DNA of 60,432 nt from an uncultured Burkholderiales bacterium (GCA_903933115.1 CAIZIT010000084.1:1-60432); one strand, 5' to 3'; numbered from the stretch's first letter, positions 20,761 to 29,531 are shown. Notes: generated by a model from the sequence alone, not told the origin. Numbers and translations: made by a program.

Positions 20761-21190
20761 GTGAAAACCAAAAAGTGGATTGGCCTGACGGCTTCAAAAA
20801 AAGGGAAGAGGGGTGGTGGGATGGACCTGAAAACACGCCTCTTTCGGCCCAGGCTTTGATACTTGGCCCATGTCAAGCGGCCCAAAAGAATCCAAAAAAC
20901 CATGGCCAAAAGACCTCAAGACGCCTTGCAAGCAAATCTTTAACGAAAGCGCATTATCTCCTCCTTGGCCATCTCATGGGATCAGTAAGCCCCTATTCAT
21001 GAGTGCCGCACTCAGTCATTTTGAACCACCCTCGGTCTTCTTTGATCGCTTCAATCTTCCAGGCAGGGGCTTGGTGTTTCAAAAAGACCCCCTCCATTTT
21101 GGGAGGCTGAAATGCAAAATCCCCTTGAAAATCCAACAAATTTTTCTCTCTATGCGCCCACAAAGAGGCTTCAAAACTTACAATGTCTTG
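20761..21190. other. Long divergent region before purU
   Basis: These 430 bases separate the AbrB-family gene and purU. The purU frame is open back to 20870 (107 codons) but the encoded residues look random, so I treat it as leader. A small GC hairpin (CCTCC/GGAGG) lies near 21090-21106. No riboswitch class was recognised. Confidence 0.5.
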
Positions 21191-22033
21191 ATGAATGTCT
21201 ATATTTTGAACTTATCTTGTAAAGACCAACCAGGCATCGTGCATGGGGTTTCTGGCTTTTTGTTGGAGCGCGGGGGCAATATCGAAGAGGCCGCCCAATA
21301 CAACGATCCAGATACAGGCCTCTTTTTTATGCGCGTGCAATTCACCAGCGCGCAAAATGCCGCGTCGCTTAGAGAAGATCTCCAAAAGTTCGCTCCCCAC
21401 TTGTCCTTGCAATGGGCCTTGTACGAGGCCAGCAAAGCCATGCCCACGGTCCTGATGGTCTCCAAAGAGGGCCACTGCTTGAACGATTTGCTGTTTCGAA
21501 CCCAAAGCGGCCTTTTGCCCATTGAGGTCAAGGCCATCATCAGCAATCACCGCGATTTTTATCAGCTGGCTGCGAGCTACAACATCCCCTTTCACCACAT
21601 CCCCGTGACCTCTGCGACCAAGGAGCAAGCCGAGGCCAAGCAAATGGAGATCATCGAGCAAGAGGGCGCCCAATTGGTCATTTTGGCCAGATACATGCAA
21701 ATCCTGTCTGACAAGATGTGTCAACACCTCAACGCTCGGGCCATCAACATTCACCACAGCTTTTTACCCAGCTTCAAAGGCGCTAAACCTTATTACCAAG
21801 CTCACGACAGGGGGGTCAAGTTGATCGGAGCGACAGCGCATTACGTCACTGCTGATCTCGATGAAGGCCCCATCATTGAGCAAGATGTCACGCGAGTTGA
21901 CCACTCCAAAACGGTGGAGGACTTGACCTCGATGGGAAGGGACACAGAGAGCCAAGTGTTGGCCCGCGCTGTCAAATGGCACAGCGAACATCGAGTCCTC
22001 ATCAATGGCCACAAAACCGTGATCTTCAAGTGA
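21191..22033 (+). CDS. purU: Formyltetrahydrofolate deformylase
   Basis: PurU hydrolyses 10-formyl-tetrahydrofolate to formate and tetrahydrofolate, balancing one-carbon pools and supplying formate for PurT. The N-terminal ACT domain reads LNLSCKDQPGIVHGVSGFL. The C-terminal formyltransferase-like domain has KAIISNHRDFY, ILARYMQILSDKMC, the catalytic INIHHSFLPSFKGAKPY, and GATAHYVTADLDEGPII with the catalytic Asp. The ATG at 21191 gives 280 residues, normal for the family. There is no clear Shine-Dalgarno. Confidence 0.94.
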   Translation: MNVYILNLSCKDQPGIVHGVSGFLLERGGNIEEAAQYNDPDTGLFFMRVQFTSAQNAASLREDLQKFAPHLSLQWALYEASKAMPTVLMVSKEGHCLNDLLFRTQSGLLPIEVKAIISNHRDFYQLAASYNIPFHHIPVTSATKEQAEAKQMEIIEQEGAQLVILARYMQILSDKMCQHLNARAINIHHSFLPSFKGAKPYYQAHDRGVKLIGATAHYVTADLDEGPIIEQDVTRVDHSKTVEDLTSMGRDTESQVLARAVKWHSEHRVLINGHKTVIFK

Positions 22034-22111
22034 GCCGCTAGGCACCCATCGAATGCCCTGCCCGCGTTCGCACTCGCGCGCTCACCCTCGCTGCTTGCCA
22101 AGGAGAATCTC

Positions 22112-23617
22112 TTGACCCTTCTGACAGATGCACCCCTCTCCATGACGAACTTGTCCGTGCAAGATCGCCAAAGACGCATTGTGCAAGCCCTGGAGGGCCT
22201 TGTACCCAAGCATGCATTGCTCTACACCCCTGAGGACACGACACCTTACGAGTGTGACGGTTTGACCGCTTACCGTCAACGCCCCCTTTGCGTGGTGCTG
22301 CCAGAAACAGAGGCACAAGTTCAAGCGGTCTTGAAAACCTGTCACGCGCTTGATATTCCCGTGGTGGCACGTGGTGCAGGAACGGGGCTGTCAGGTGGCG
22401 CCATGCCTCACAGCGATGGCGTTGTTTTGTCCTTGGCCAAATTCAATAAAATCTTGAACATGGACCCCCTGGCAAGAACGGCAGACGTGCAATGCGGCGT
22501 CAGGAATTTGGCCATCAGCGAAGCGGCTGCGCCATTTGGCCTTTACTACGCACCCGATCCATCGAGTCAAATTGCCTGCACCATCGGTGGCAATGTGGCA
22601 GAGAACTCCGGGGGCGTACATTGCTTAAAGTACGGCCTGACCGTCCACAATGTTTTGAAAGTCAGGGGTTTCACCATCTCGGGTGAGGCCATCACCTTTG
22701 GCAGCGACGCCCTGGACAGCCCAGGTTTGGATTTGCTGCCCTTGATCATTGGATCGGAGGGAATGCTGGCGGTCACCCTCGAAGTGACTGTTCGCTTGAT
22801 CCCCAAACCCCAAATCGCCAAGTGCATCATGGCGAGCTTTTCTGAGGTGAGAGCGGCGGGTGAGGCCGTGGCGCAATTGATCGCGGCAGGCATCATTCCG
22901 GCTGGACTTGAAATGATGGATCAACCGATGACGGCAGCGGTGGAGGATTTTGTGCATGCCGGTTATGACCTCAACGCCGCGGCCATTTTGCTCTGTGAAA
23001 GCGATGGCACGCCCGAGGAAGTGCAAGAGGAAATTGAACGCATGAGTGCCGTTCTTGTCCAAAGTGGCGCCTCCAGCATCCTGGTGAGCCAAAGTGAGGA
23101 GGAGCGTCTGCGCTTTTGGAGCGGCAGAAAAAATGCCTTTCCAGCCTCCGGACGCATCTCTCCCGACTACATGTGCATGGACTCCACCATTCCTCGCAAA
23201 AGACTCGGTGATATTTTGGATGCCATCAAGGCCATGCAAGACAAGTACAGCTTACGATGTGTGAACGTCTTTCATGCGGGAGACGGCAACCTCCATCCTT
23301 TGATCCTCTTTGATGCCAACCAAGCGGATCAATTGCAACGTGCCGAAGCATTCGGCGCTGACATCTTAGAGACCAGCGTTGCCATGGGGGGCTCCATCAC
23401 GGGTGAGCATGGCGTGGGGATCGAGAAGCTCTCCAGCATGTGTGTACAGTTCACCGCCTCTGAGCTCGAACAAATGCTCAGCATCAAAAGAGCCTTTGAC
23501 CCCAAAACTCTGCTGAACCCCGCTAAGGTCATCCCCTCCCTGCACCGATGCGCCGAGGGCGGCAAAATGCTGGTCCGTCAAGGCCAGATGCCTTTTCCTC
23601 ACCTGGAGCGCTTTTAA
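22112..23617 (+). CDS. glcD: FAD-linked glycolate/D-lactate oxidase subunit
   Basis: The 501-residue protein has the FAD-binding PCMH domain (VVARGAGTGLSGGAMP, CTIGGNVAENSGG, PLIIGSEGMLAVTLEV) and the FAD-oxidase C-terminal domain ending GEHGVGIEK and FDPKTLLNPAKV. It matches GlcD of glycolate oxidase; D-lactate dehydrogenases are close relatives. The start is a TTG at 22112 preceded by AAGGAG at ideal spacing. The partners glcE and glcF do not follow; the next gene is convergent yggS. It may work with subunits encoded elsewhere or as a single-subunit dehydrogenase. Confidence 0.85.
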   Translation: MTLLTDAPLSMTNLSVQDRQRRIVQALEGLVPKHALLYTPEDTTPYECDGLTAYRQRPLCVVLPETEAQVQAVLKTCHALDIPVVARGAGTGLSGGAMPHSDGVVLSLAKFNKILNMDPLARTADVQCGVRNLAISEAAAPFGLYYAPDPSSQIACTIGGNVAENSGGVHCLKYGLTVHNVLKVRGFTISGEAITFGSDALDSPGLDLLPLIIGSEGMLAVTLEVTVRLIPKPQIAKCIMASFSEVRAAGEAVAQLIAAGIIPAGLEMMDQPMTAAVEDFVHAGYDLNAAAILLCESDGTPEEVQEEIERMSAVLVQSGASSILVSQSEEERLRFWSGRKNAFPASGRISPDYMCMDSTIPRKRLGDILDAIKAMQDKYSLRCVNVFHAGDGNLHPLILFDANQADQLQRAEAFGADILETSVAMGGSITGEHGVGIEKLSSMCVQFTASELEQMLSIKRAFDPKTLLNPAKVIPSLHRCAEGGKMLVRQGQMPFPHLERF

Positions 23618-23623
23618 ATCCCT

Positions 23624-24427
23624 TTAGCCAACCGCGCTCACTGGAGCCTTTTGAGTGCGTCCTCCAAAGATGGCGGTCCCAATCCTTAGCATCGTTGAGC
23701 CTGCGGCCACCGCCGCCTCCAAATCCTGGGTCATTCCCATGGACAAGGTGTCAATGTGTTCGTGGCCCAACGCTTGTCTGAGCATTTCAAAGACCGAGCG
23801 GCCCTTTTGGTGAATTTTCAACTGCTGATCGTACTCAGGGGTGAAGTCAGGCAAAGTCATCAGGCCTCTGAGCCTCAAACGAGGACATGACAAAATCTCT
23901 CTGGCCAAGGGCAACACGTCATCGATCAGAACCCCTGATTTATTGGGGCCGGCGTCCACTTTGACTTGAATCAACACATTCAATGGGTTCAAGTGCTCTG
24001 GGCGCTGTTCATTCAAGCGCTGTGCGTGTTTGGCACGCTCAAGCGTATGGACCCAGTCAAAACACTCGGCCACCCACTTGGTCTTGTTGCTCTGGAGGGG
24101 GCCAATACAATGCCACTGCGCATCGTTCATCACCCTTGTCTTTTGAGCGAGATCGATTTTGCCAACGGCCTCTTGAATGTAGTTCTCACCAAAGCTCATC
24201 TGTCCTTGGCCCTTCAAGATGAGGATGTCCTCCAAGGGAAACGTCTTCGAAACGGCCAACAATTGAACGTTTTGCCCCTCACGTGCACAAAGGCTTTTTG
24301 CGCGTTCAATTCGTGCTTTGACCTCTTGCCACTTTTGGATCAAAAGGGCCTCGTGCGAATCATGCACTGAAGTCTTTGGGGACTGATCACGCCCAGGTGT
24401 GAAGGTGTCTGAGGAAGGGGTATTCAT
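23624..24427 (-). CDS. yggS: PLP homeostasis protein YggS/PROSC
   Basis: This is the single-domain alanine-racemase-like PLP-binding protein that controls free pyridoxal phosphate. Motifs are VQLLAVSKTFP (PLP Lys), FGENYIQEAVGKI, WHCIGPLQSNKTKWVAE, LMTLPDF, LSMGMTQDLEAAVAAGSTMLRIGTAIFG read in segments (LSMGMTQDLEAAVAAGS and TMLRIGTAIFG). The 267-residue length exceeds the usual 230 because of about 30 extra N-terminal residues; the start is not fixed by a ribosome-binding site. Its stop faces that of glcD. Confidence 0.92.
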   Translation of the reverse strand: MNTPSSDTFTPGRDQSPKTSVHDSHEALLIQKWQEVKARIERAKSLCAREGQNVQLLAVSKTFPLEDILILKGQGQMSFGENYIQEAVGKIDLAQKTRVMNDAQWHCIGPLQSNKTKWVAECFDWVHTLERAKHAQRLNEQRPEHLNPLNVLIQVKVDAGPNKSGVLIDDVLPLAREILSCPRLRLRGLMTLPDFTPEYDQQLKIHQKGRSVFEMLRQALGHEHIDTLSMGMTQDLEAAVAAGSTMLRIGTAIFGGRTQKAPVSAVG

Positions 24428-24620
24428 GGTTCATAAATGTAACGCGAACTGTGTGTTTGGCCAAGACCCTCCAAATGCCCAAGTCCTCCAACGGTCCATC
24501 CAAGAATGCATGGTCAGTGAGCGCGCCCTTTCAAAAAACATTTGTTTTTAAGGCAAAATCAGGTTCTTCTTATTTTGTAATTTCTCCCTCTCCATCCTCC
24601 ACTTTAGGTCTGTCCACACC

Positions 24621-25535
24621 ATGTCCAGCATTCAAGCCAAAACCTATGAATCCGCCCCCTCGCACAAAGTCGCCTTTATTGGCCTCGGCGTGATGGGTTA
24701 TCCCATGGCCGCTCATTTGCTCGCCGCTGGCCATGAGGTGTGCGTGTACAACAGGAGCGCAGAAAAAGCACAAAGGTGGATCACTGAAATGGGTCGTCCT
24801 GCAAAAGCCAGCTCAGCACCCACACCCCAAGCGGCCGCTCAGGGTGCAGAGATGGTTTTTTGCTGTGTGGGCAATGATGACGATCTTCGCTCGGTGACGC
24901 TTGGCCCAGAAGGCGCTTTGGCGGGGATGAAAGCGGGGTCAGTCTTGGTCGATCACACGACCGCCTCCGCTCAAATCGCTCGCGAACTCTACGCAGCGTG
25001 CCAGGCCCAGCAAATCGACTTCATCGACGCCCCCGTCTCGGGGGGTCAAGCAGGCGCTCAAAATGGTCAACTCACCGTCATGTGTGGCGGCGACAAAGTC
25101 GCTTTCGATCGCGTCAAGCCTATTGGCTTGTCTTACGCCAAGGCATTCACACTGATGGGCTCGAGTGGGGCGGGACAGCTGACCAAAATGGTCAATCAAA
25201 TATGCATCGCAGGCTTGGTCCAAGGCTTGAGCGAGGCGGTTGCCTTTGGCATGAAAGCGGGACTGGAAATGAACACGGTGCTGGAAGTGATTGGCAAAGG
25301 CGCGGCTCAGAGTTGGCAGCTCGATAACCGCGGCAAAACCATGGTGGAGGACAAGTTTGACTTCGGCTTTGCGGTTGACTGGATGAGAAAAGACCTGGGC
25401 ATTGTGTTGGCTGAGGCCCATAGAAACGGCGCTCGACTGCCGGTCACGGCATTGGTGGATCAATTTTATGCAGACGTTCAACAAATGGGGGGGGCCCGTT
25501 GGGACACCTCCAGTTTGATCAAACGATTGAAATAA
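24621..25535 (+). CDS. 3-hydroxyisobutyrate-dehydrogenase-family oxidoreductase
   Basis: The 304-residue protein belongs to the beta-hydroxyacid dehydrogenases. It has the Rossmann motif VAFIGLGVMGYPMAAHLL, the substrate motif DAPVSGGQAGAQNGQLTVMC, and the catalytic-Lys region GQLTKMVNQI, with an all-alpha C-terminal domain. Possible substrates are 3-hydroxyisobutyrate or tartronate semialdehyde. A link to glycolate metabolism (glcD is 1 kb away on the same strand) is only inference. The ATG at 24621 is the first in the conserved frame. Two hairpins follow the stop. Confidence 0.85.
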   Translation: MSSIQAKTYESAPSHKVAFIGLGVMGYPMAAHLLAAGHEVCVYNRSAEKAQRWITEMGRPAKASSAPTPQAAAQGAEMVFCCVGNDDDLRSVTLGPEGALAGMKAGSVLVDHTTASAQIARELYAACQAQQIDFIDAPVSGGQAGAQNGQLTVMCGGDKVAFDRVKPIGLSYAKAFTLMGSSGAGQLTKMVNQICIAGLVQGLSEAVAFGMKAGLEMNTVLEVIGKGAAQSWQLDNRGKTMVEDKFDFGFAVDWMRKDLGIVLAEAHRNGARLPVTALVDQFYADVQQMGGARWDTSSLIKRLK

Positions 25536-25599
25536 TAGATCCTCATCCCAGGTCCAATGCCCTCAACACTTGGCCCTATCGAGCTGACCCGAGAAACTT

Positions 25600-25620
25600 G
25601 ACCTTCGGGTGAAGGTCTTT
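25600..25620 (+). terminator. Candidate terminator hairpin
   Basis: GACCTTC and GAAGGTC make a perfect 7-bp stem with loop GGGT, followed by only TTT. It lies 65 bases after the oxidoreductase stop. The short T-run lowers confidence. Confidence 0.5.
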
Positions 25621-25635
25621 GCATCAAGCTCACTG

Positions 25636-25661
25636 CTTTGAGCCCTTGCTGGGGCTCAAAG
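25636..25661. terminator. Ten-bp hairpin in a convergent gap
   Basis: CTTTGAGCCC and GGGCTCAAAG form a perfect 10-bp stem with a 6-base loop, just before the dolP stop. No T-run follows on either strand, so it may be a weak bidirectional terminator or mRNA 3'-end protector. Confidence 0.45.
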
Positions 25662-25670
25662 TCACACAGC

Positions 25671-26315
25671 TTACTTGGAGTTGGGAGCTGGCGTTTTGCC
25701 TGGTGTGGGCAACAAGGCCTTCAGCTCATTTTCGGAAATGATCTCAAAGACTTTCACCACCTTTTGGACACCCGATACATTTCTTGCAATCTCAACAGCT
25801 CGGTCGGCCTCGCGTTGAGTGACTCGACCCATCAAATAAATGACGCCTCTTTCAGCGTGCACTTTAAAGGCGCTTGCAAAGATATCTTTGTTATCGACCA
25901 AACTGGCCTTGACCTTGCTTTGGATCAAGACATCTTGCGAGCGGGCTGAGAAGGTTGAAAAAGTAGCCACTTGGACTTCATTGAGAACGGCCTTGACGTT
26001 TTCAACTTGAGAGACGATTTCAGAGATGTACTTCACATCCCGTTCATTGCTGGCCTCACCCGTGACCACGACTTGACGGTTGTAACTCACCAAATTCACG
26101 TGCACCTTCGAATTGAGCGCCTCCTTGATCCGCGACGACGCCTTGATCTCGATGCCCTCGTCTTCCAGTTGGGTGCCTGATGTTCTTCGATCCGTCACCA
26201 CCATGGTGCCGCCGACAAACCCACCCACAACCATGGGTGCACAGGCCTGTAAAAGCACCGTGCTGCCAAAGAGCAACAGCATGGACAGAGATTTGAATTG
26301 AATGTGTTTTTTCAT
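25671..26315 (-). CDS. dolP: BON-domain outer-membrane lipoprotein (DolP/YraP-like)
   Basis: The 214-residue protein starts with a lipoprotein signal ([15 protein letters not shown], lipobox LQAC) and continues with two BON domains: first about residues 55-120 with [20 protein letters not shown] and [13 protein letters not shown], second about 125-195 with [20 protein letters not shown] and [19 protein letters not shown]. DolP supports outer-membrane integrity in E. coli. The ATG overlaps the diaA stop (ATGA) and has AAGGA eight bases upstream, so the pair is coupled, as in E. coli. Confidence 0.9.
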   Translation of the reverse strand: MKKHIQFKSLSMLLLFGSTVLLQACAPMVVGGFVGGTMVVTDRRTSGTQLEDEGIEIKASSRIKEALNSKVHVNLVSYNRQVVVTGEASNERDVKYISEIVSQVENVKAVLNEVQVATFSTFSARSQDVLIQSKVKASLVDNKDIFASAFKVHAERGVIYLMGRVTQREADRAVEIARNVSGVQKVVKVFEIISENELKALLPTPGKTPAPNSK

Positions 26316-26914
26316 GATTGATTTCCTTCTTGGTCTCCCAACAGTTGGGTGTCTACACCATCACACAAGCAATGAAGGACCAACAAATGGACCTCTTGAA
26401 TTCTTGCCGTGCGATCATGAGGCACGCAAATATGAACATCGGTCTCTCTCAAACTCGCACCCATTTTGCCGCCGCTTTTACCCGTCAAAGCCACCACGGT
26501 CATCTCTCTTTGATGGGCGGCCTCGATGGCTTTTAAAACATTGCCTGAGTTACCGCTGGTGGAAATGGCCAACAACACATCACCGCTTTGGCCCAGGGCT
26601 CTTACTTGTTTTGAAAATATCTGATCAAAATCGTAATCGTTTCCTATGGCCGTCAAAATCGAGCTGTCCGTGGTGAGTGCGATGGCACCCAGCTCAGGTC
26701 TTTCTCGCTCGAAACGGCCCACAAATTCAGCTGCAAAGTGCTGCGCATCAGCTGCCGAGCCCCCATTGCCGCAAATCAAGACCTTCCCCCCACTCGTCAC
26801 ACAGGCCAAGATGGCTTGAATGGCACTTGCGATCGGTTTGGACAAAACCTGTGCGGCTTGATATTTCAAGTCTGCACTGTCAATGAATTGTTGCTCTATG
26901 CGTTGCTCTAGCAT
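26312..26914 (-). CDS. diaA: SIS-domain protein DiaA (GmhA-like)
   Basis: The 200-residue protein is a phosphosugar-isomerase-fold SIS protein with [59 protein letters not shown] and [18 protein letters not shown]. Its position before dolP and divergent from rsmI mirrors the E. coli yraL-yraN-diaA-dolP region, so DiaA, the DnaA-binding initiation factor, is favoured over the heptose isomerase GmhA, which is very similar. The frame is open upstream to 27202 but only the ATG at 26914 starts the family sequence. Confidence 0.85.
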   Translation of the reverse strand: MLEQRIEQQFIDSADLKYQAAQVLSKPIASAIQAILACVTSGGKVLICGNGGSAADAQHFAAEFVGRFERERPELGAIALTTDSSILTAIGNDYDFDQIFSKQVRALGQSGDVLLAISTSGNSGNVLKAIEAAHQREMTVVALTGKSGGKMGASLRETDVHICVPHDRTARIQEVHLLVLHCLCDGVDTQLLGDQEGNQS

Positions 26915-26961
26915 CTTGAAGAAGAGTGAAATGGGAATTTGTATTTTATAAAAAGTCTGCC

Positions 26962-27001
26962 GAACTTGCCGTGTCGAGCTCTCAAGTGCAACTGCAAGTT
27001 C
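26962..27001. repeat. Inverted repeat in the diaA/rsmI promoter region
   Basis: GAACTTGC (26962-26969) and GCAAGTTC (26994-27001) are a perfect 8-bp inverted repeat 24 bases apart, in the 216-base gap between the divergent genes. Confidence 0.4.
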
Positions 27002-27064
27002 ACGGGCTTGGTGATGAATTAAAGCACAAAAGGCGTGACTTGCGTATTTAAGTCGCCCAAGCAA

Positions 27065-27080
27065 GATACTTTTTAGTATC
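27065..27080. promoter_or_regulatory. Short dyad before rsmI
   Basis: GATACT-TTTT-AGTATC is a perfect 6-bp dyad, 50 bases before the rsmI start. It could be a regulator site or a leader hairpin. Confidence 0.35.
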
Positions 27081-27130
27081 ATACCCGAGCACCCTTCCGC
27101 TCTTAGCGCTAATTCACACTTTTTCTCATC

Positions 27131-28069
27131 ATGAGTGCACCCTACGGCAAAGCGCTTGAGCTGGCCAAAGAACTGGTCAGCAATCAAACGCTGAGTTCTC
27201 AATCCCTCTATGTCATGGCCTCACCCATTGGGAATTTGGCTGACATCAGCCTTCGAGCCTTGTATGTTCTGCAAATGATGGACTTCATCGCTTGCGAGGA
27301 CACCCGTCACACGCAATCGCTTTGTCGCTCATACGGCCTTGAATTTCCCGCCTCCAAATGGATTGCTGTCCACCAACACAATGAACTGGAAGGGGCTCAA
27401 AAAGTCATTCAAGCCTTGTCATCCGGTGCAAAAGTGGCTTACTTGAGCGATGCCGGTACACCGGGGGTGAGCGACCCGGGGTCTCGCTTGGTCAGTGCTT
27501 GCACGGCACAAGGTTTTCGGGTGGTGCCCATTCCTGGCCCCTCGAGCGTCACGGCACTGATCAGTGCGAGCGGTGTTCACGCTGGGGATGACCAAAGTTT
27601 CATTTTTTTGGGCTTTCTCTCTCCTAAAACACAACTGCGCGCCCAACAAATTCAGAGCATCGCCGCCGAGCCTCGTTGTCAAATCATTTTGGAAGCACCG
27701 CACCGCATTTTGGATTTGGCCAAAGCCTTGGAGCTTCTCGAGGAGCGACTGGTCAGCATCGGTCGTGAATTGACCAAACAATTTGAGAGCATCCATCGAC
27801 TTCCAGCCCGTGAACTCTTGGGGTGGCTGGAGGGGGATGCCAACCGACAAAAGGGCGAGTTTTCAATTTTGATTCACCCTTCGCCTGAACGCTCCTCAGA
27901 AGGCTTGGTCGACTTCAAGGTCCTGGGGCTTCTCTTGGAGCACTTGCCCTTGAAGACAGCGGTGTCTTTGACGACTCAGATCACGGGTCAAGCCAAGAAG
28001 GTGGTCTACGCTGAGGCCTTGAGGCTCAAGTCCAATGCTGAGGATGAAGCGGCTGACCAGGCATGGTAA
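27131..28069 (+). CDS. rsmI: 16S rRNA 2'-O-ribose C1402 methyltransferase
   Basis: RsmI methylates the ribose of C1402 in the decoding centre with SAM. The 312-residue protein has the tetrapyrrole-methylase fold: [68 protein letters not shown], and [13 protein letters not shown]. About 25 N-terminal residues precede the conserved start. It diverges from diaA. yraN and lpoA, often nearby, are not in this interval. Confidence 0.94.
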   Translation: MSAPYGKALELAKELVSNQTLSSQSLYVMASPIGNLADISLRALYVLQMMDFIACEDTRHTQSLCRSYGLEFPASKWIAVHQHNELEGAQKVIQALSSGAKVAYLSDAGTPGVSDPGSRLVSACTAQGFRVVPIPGPSSVTALISASGVHAGDDQSFIFLGFLSPKTQLRAQQIQSIAAEPRCQIILEAPHRILDLAKALELLEERLVSIGRELTKQFESIHRLPARELLGWLEGDANRQKGEFSILIHPSPERSSEGLVDFKVLGLLLEHLPLKTAVSLTTQITGQAKKVVYAEALRLKSNAEDEAADQAW

Positions 28070-28114
28070 AAAAGAAAAAAGAGCAGGGCCTTTAAAAATG
28101 GCGCATGCCCAGTG

Positions 28115-28146
28115 CCAATATACCAATATGCCAATGTCTAATGTCC
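28115..28146 (+). repeat. Degenerate 8-bp tandem repeats
   Basis: Three consecutive octamers (CCAATATA, CCAATATG, CCAATGTC) are followed by a more degenerate TAATGTCC, in the short gap between the convergent rsmI and cyclophilin genes. Confidence 0.55.
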
Positions 28147-28212
28147 AACTCACCATATCCATTGACCTCTCTCGGCACCCACGGATCTCCACGTCTGCAT
28201 TGAAGTCCCCAT

Positions 28213-29052
28213 TCATTTGACTTGAACCATCGATTTGATGACCAAATTGGAGGTGGGGAAATTGTCCAGGCCATAAAGTGTTGCGGTTGAGATTTGAGCC
28301 ATGATGTCCAACACATTAAGGCCCTCTACGATTTGTCCAAATACCGCATATCCCGGCACTTGGTCGTTTTGGTAATCCAAATTCGCATTGTCCACGAAAT
28401 TAAAATAAAACTGCGTGGTCGCTGAATTGGGCATTGCTGCTCTGGCCATGCCGATACTACCCCGCTTGTTTTTCAAACCATTGTTGGACTCTAAAACAAT
28501 GGCTGCACCAGCTCCCCCTTGTTCCGTCATGGCACTGGTGAGCCAACCGCCTTGAATCACAAATTGTGCAATGAGACGGTGAAAAATGGTGTTGTTGTAA
28601 AAATTTGCATTCACGTATTTTAAAAAATTGTTCACCGTGATGGGTGCCGCTGCCGCATTGAGCTCAACGACCATATCGCCAAAATTGCTGCTGATTTTGA
28701 CTTGTGGGTTAGGAACATCAAAACCTTTTCTCGTCATGAGCACACCATCCGTCGACTTGGCACTGACTTCAAGCAAACCCACCGCACTGGGTTTGCAAGA
28801 CACATCTTGTTCACTGTCGTTTCCTCCCGGTAGAACAACCAATCCTTGGCAATTGCTGATGCTCACCTGAAAGTCTTGCCTCAAGTTGCTACCCAGCAAC
28901 TTGATGATGCTGGTTTGACCATACCGCACTTGATCGATCTGAATGTCAGAGACCGCAGGCAAACTCCCTGCAGCCCCCCCACCGCATGAGGCCACCAATA
29001 GGCTTGACAAAATGAGGGTCATTTGGGCAATGAATGTTTGAACTCGAGTCAT
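28213..29052 (-). CDS. Lipoprotein peptidyl-prolyl isomerase (cyclophilin)
   Basis: The 279-residue protein has a lipobox (LSSLLVASCGG), then about 90 residues of an uncharacterised beta-rich domain with two Cys (SNCQG and VSCKPS), then a cyclophilin domain from about residue 115. The isomerase residues are present: TIFHRLIAQFVIQGG and NSATTQFYFNF. It probably assists folding in the periplasm while anchored in a membrane. The extra N-terminal domain is not part of PpiA. It converges with rsmI. Confidence 0.88.
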   Translation of the reverse strand: MTRVQTFIAQMTLILSSLLVASCGGGAAGSLPAVSDIQIDQVRYGQTSIIKLLGSNLRQDFQVSISNCQGLVVLPGGNDSEQDVSCKPSAVGLLEVSAKSTDGVLMTRKGFDVPNPQVKISSNFGDMVVELNAAAAPITVNNFLKYVNANFYNNTIFHRLIAQFVIQGGWLTSAMTEQGGAGAAIVLESNNGLKNKRGSIGMARAAMPNSATTQFYFNFVDNANLDYQNDQVPGYAVFGQIVEGLNVLDIMAQISTATLYGLDNFPTSNLVIKSMVQVK

Positions 29053-29265
29053 GTGCGGATGAAGTGATGAAGACCTAGATGGCCAGTGGGTGGCCTGGGT
29101 AATGCGTGCGACAAGCTGCCCGTTAATTGGTTAGAGCCAGGCCTGAAAGCGATAGGGCGTTGACTCAAAGTGTAGAGCAACTGTGTCAGGAAAGGGCCGC
29201 TTAGTCCACTGAGAGTCCACGCAGAGTCCCCACAAGCTCGCTCACAGCCCCACTCAAGCTCCATT

Positions 29266-29304
29266 GAGCCCTCGCTAAGGGGCTCTATATGGACCCTATA
29301 GAGC
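29266..29304 (-). repeat. Overlapping hairpins right after tRNA-Arg
   Basis: GCTCTATA (29282-29289) and TATAGAGC (29297-29304) form a perfect 8-bp stem that touches the tRNA CCA end. GAGCCC (29266-29271) and GGGCTC (29280-29285) form another perfect stem using the same central bases, so only one can exist at a time. No T-run follows; a processing signal is as likely as a terminator. Confidence 0.5.
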
Positions 29305-29380
29305 TGGTGCGACTGGCGGGGATCGAACCCACGACCCTTGGCTTCGGAGGCCAATACTCTATCCACTGAGCTACAGTCGC
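29305..29380 (-). tRNA. tRNA-Arg (anticodon CCG)
   Basis: On the minus strand a complete cloverleaf is read: acceptor GCGACTG pairing with CAGTCGC, D-arm GCTC...GAG-type, anticodon stem TTGGC/GCCAA with loop CTCCGAA (anticodon CCG), T-arm with GTTCGATCC, discriminator A and an encoded CCA at 29305-29307. It decodes CGG arginine codons. No integrase gene lies beside it. Confidence 0.96.
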
Positions 29381-29531
29381 ATGCTGCTGATCCCACCTAT
29401 TGTAATTGCTGAGCAAGATTTAACGGGCGTTTCAGATCGCTAAATGTCCTCCTTCAACTTGTTTTTCTTGGGTGCTCTGTTTTCTTTCAAAAAACGCTCT
29501 TTTGAGCACCCCCTTAGATCCACCATTTCGC

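Noticed and set aside
20870-21190. N-terminal extension of PurU by 107 residues
   Set aside because: The added residues do not resemble the family or any domain, and the ATG at 21191 gives the normal length.
26915-27202. yraN remnant before diaA
   Set aside because: The in-frame translation has no YraN endonuclease-fold motifs such as GEIDLIA.
29266-29380. tRNA-Arg as an active integration site
   Set aside because: No integrase, no second copy of the tRNA 3' end was noticed nearby, and both flanks carry core genes.
29049-29396. Open frame across tRNA-Arg
   Set aside because: It reads through a complete tRNA cloverleaf; the apparent protein is the tRNA sequence in translation.
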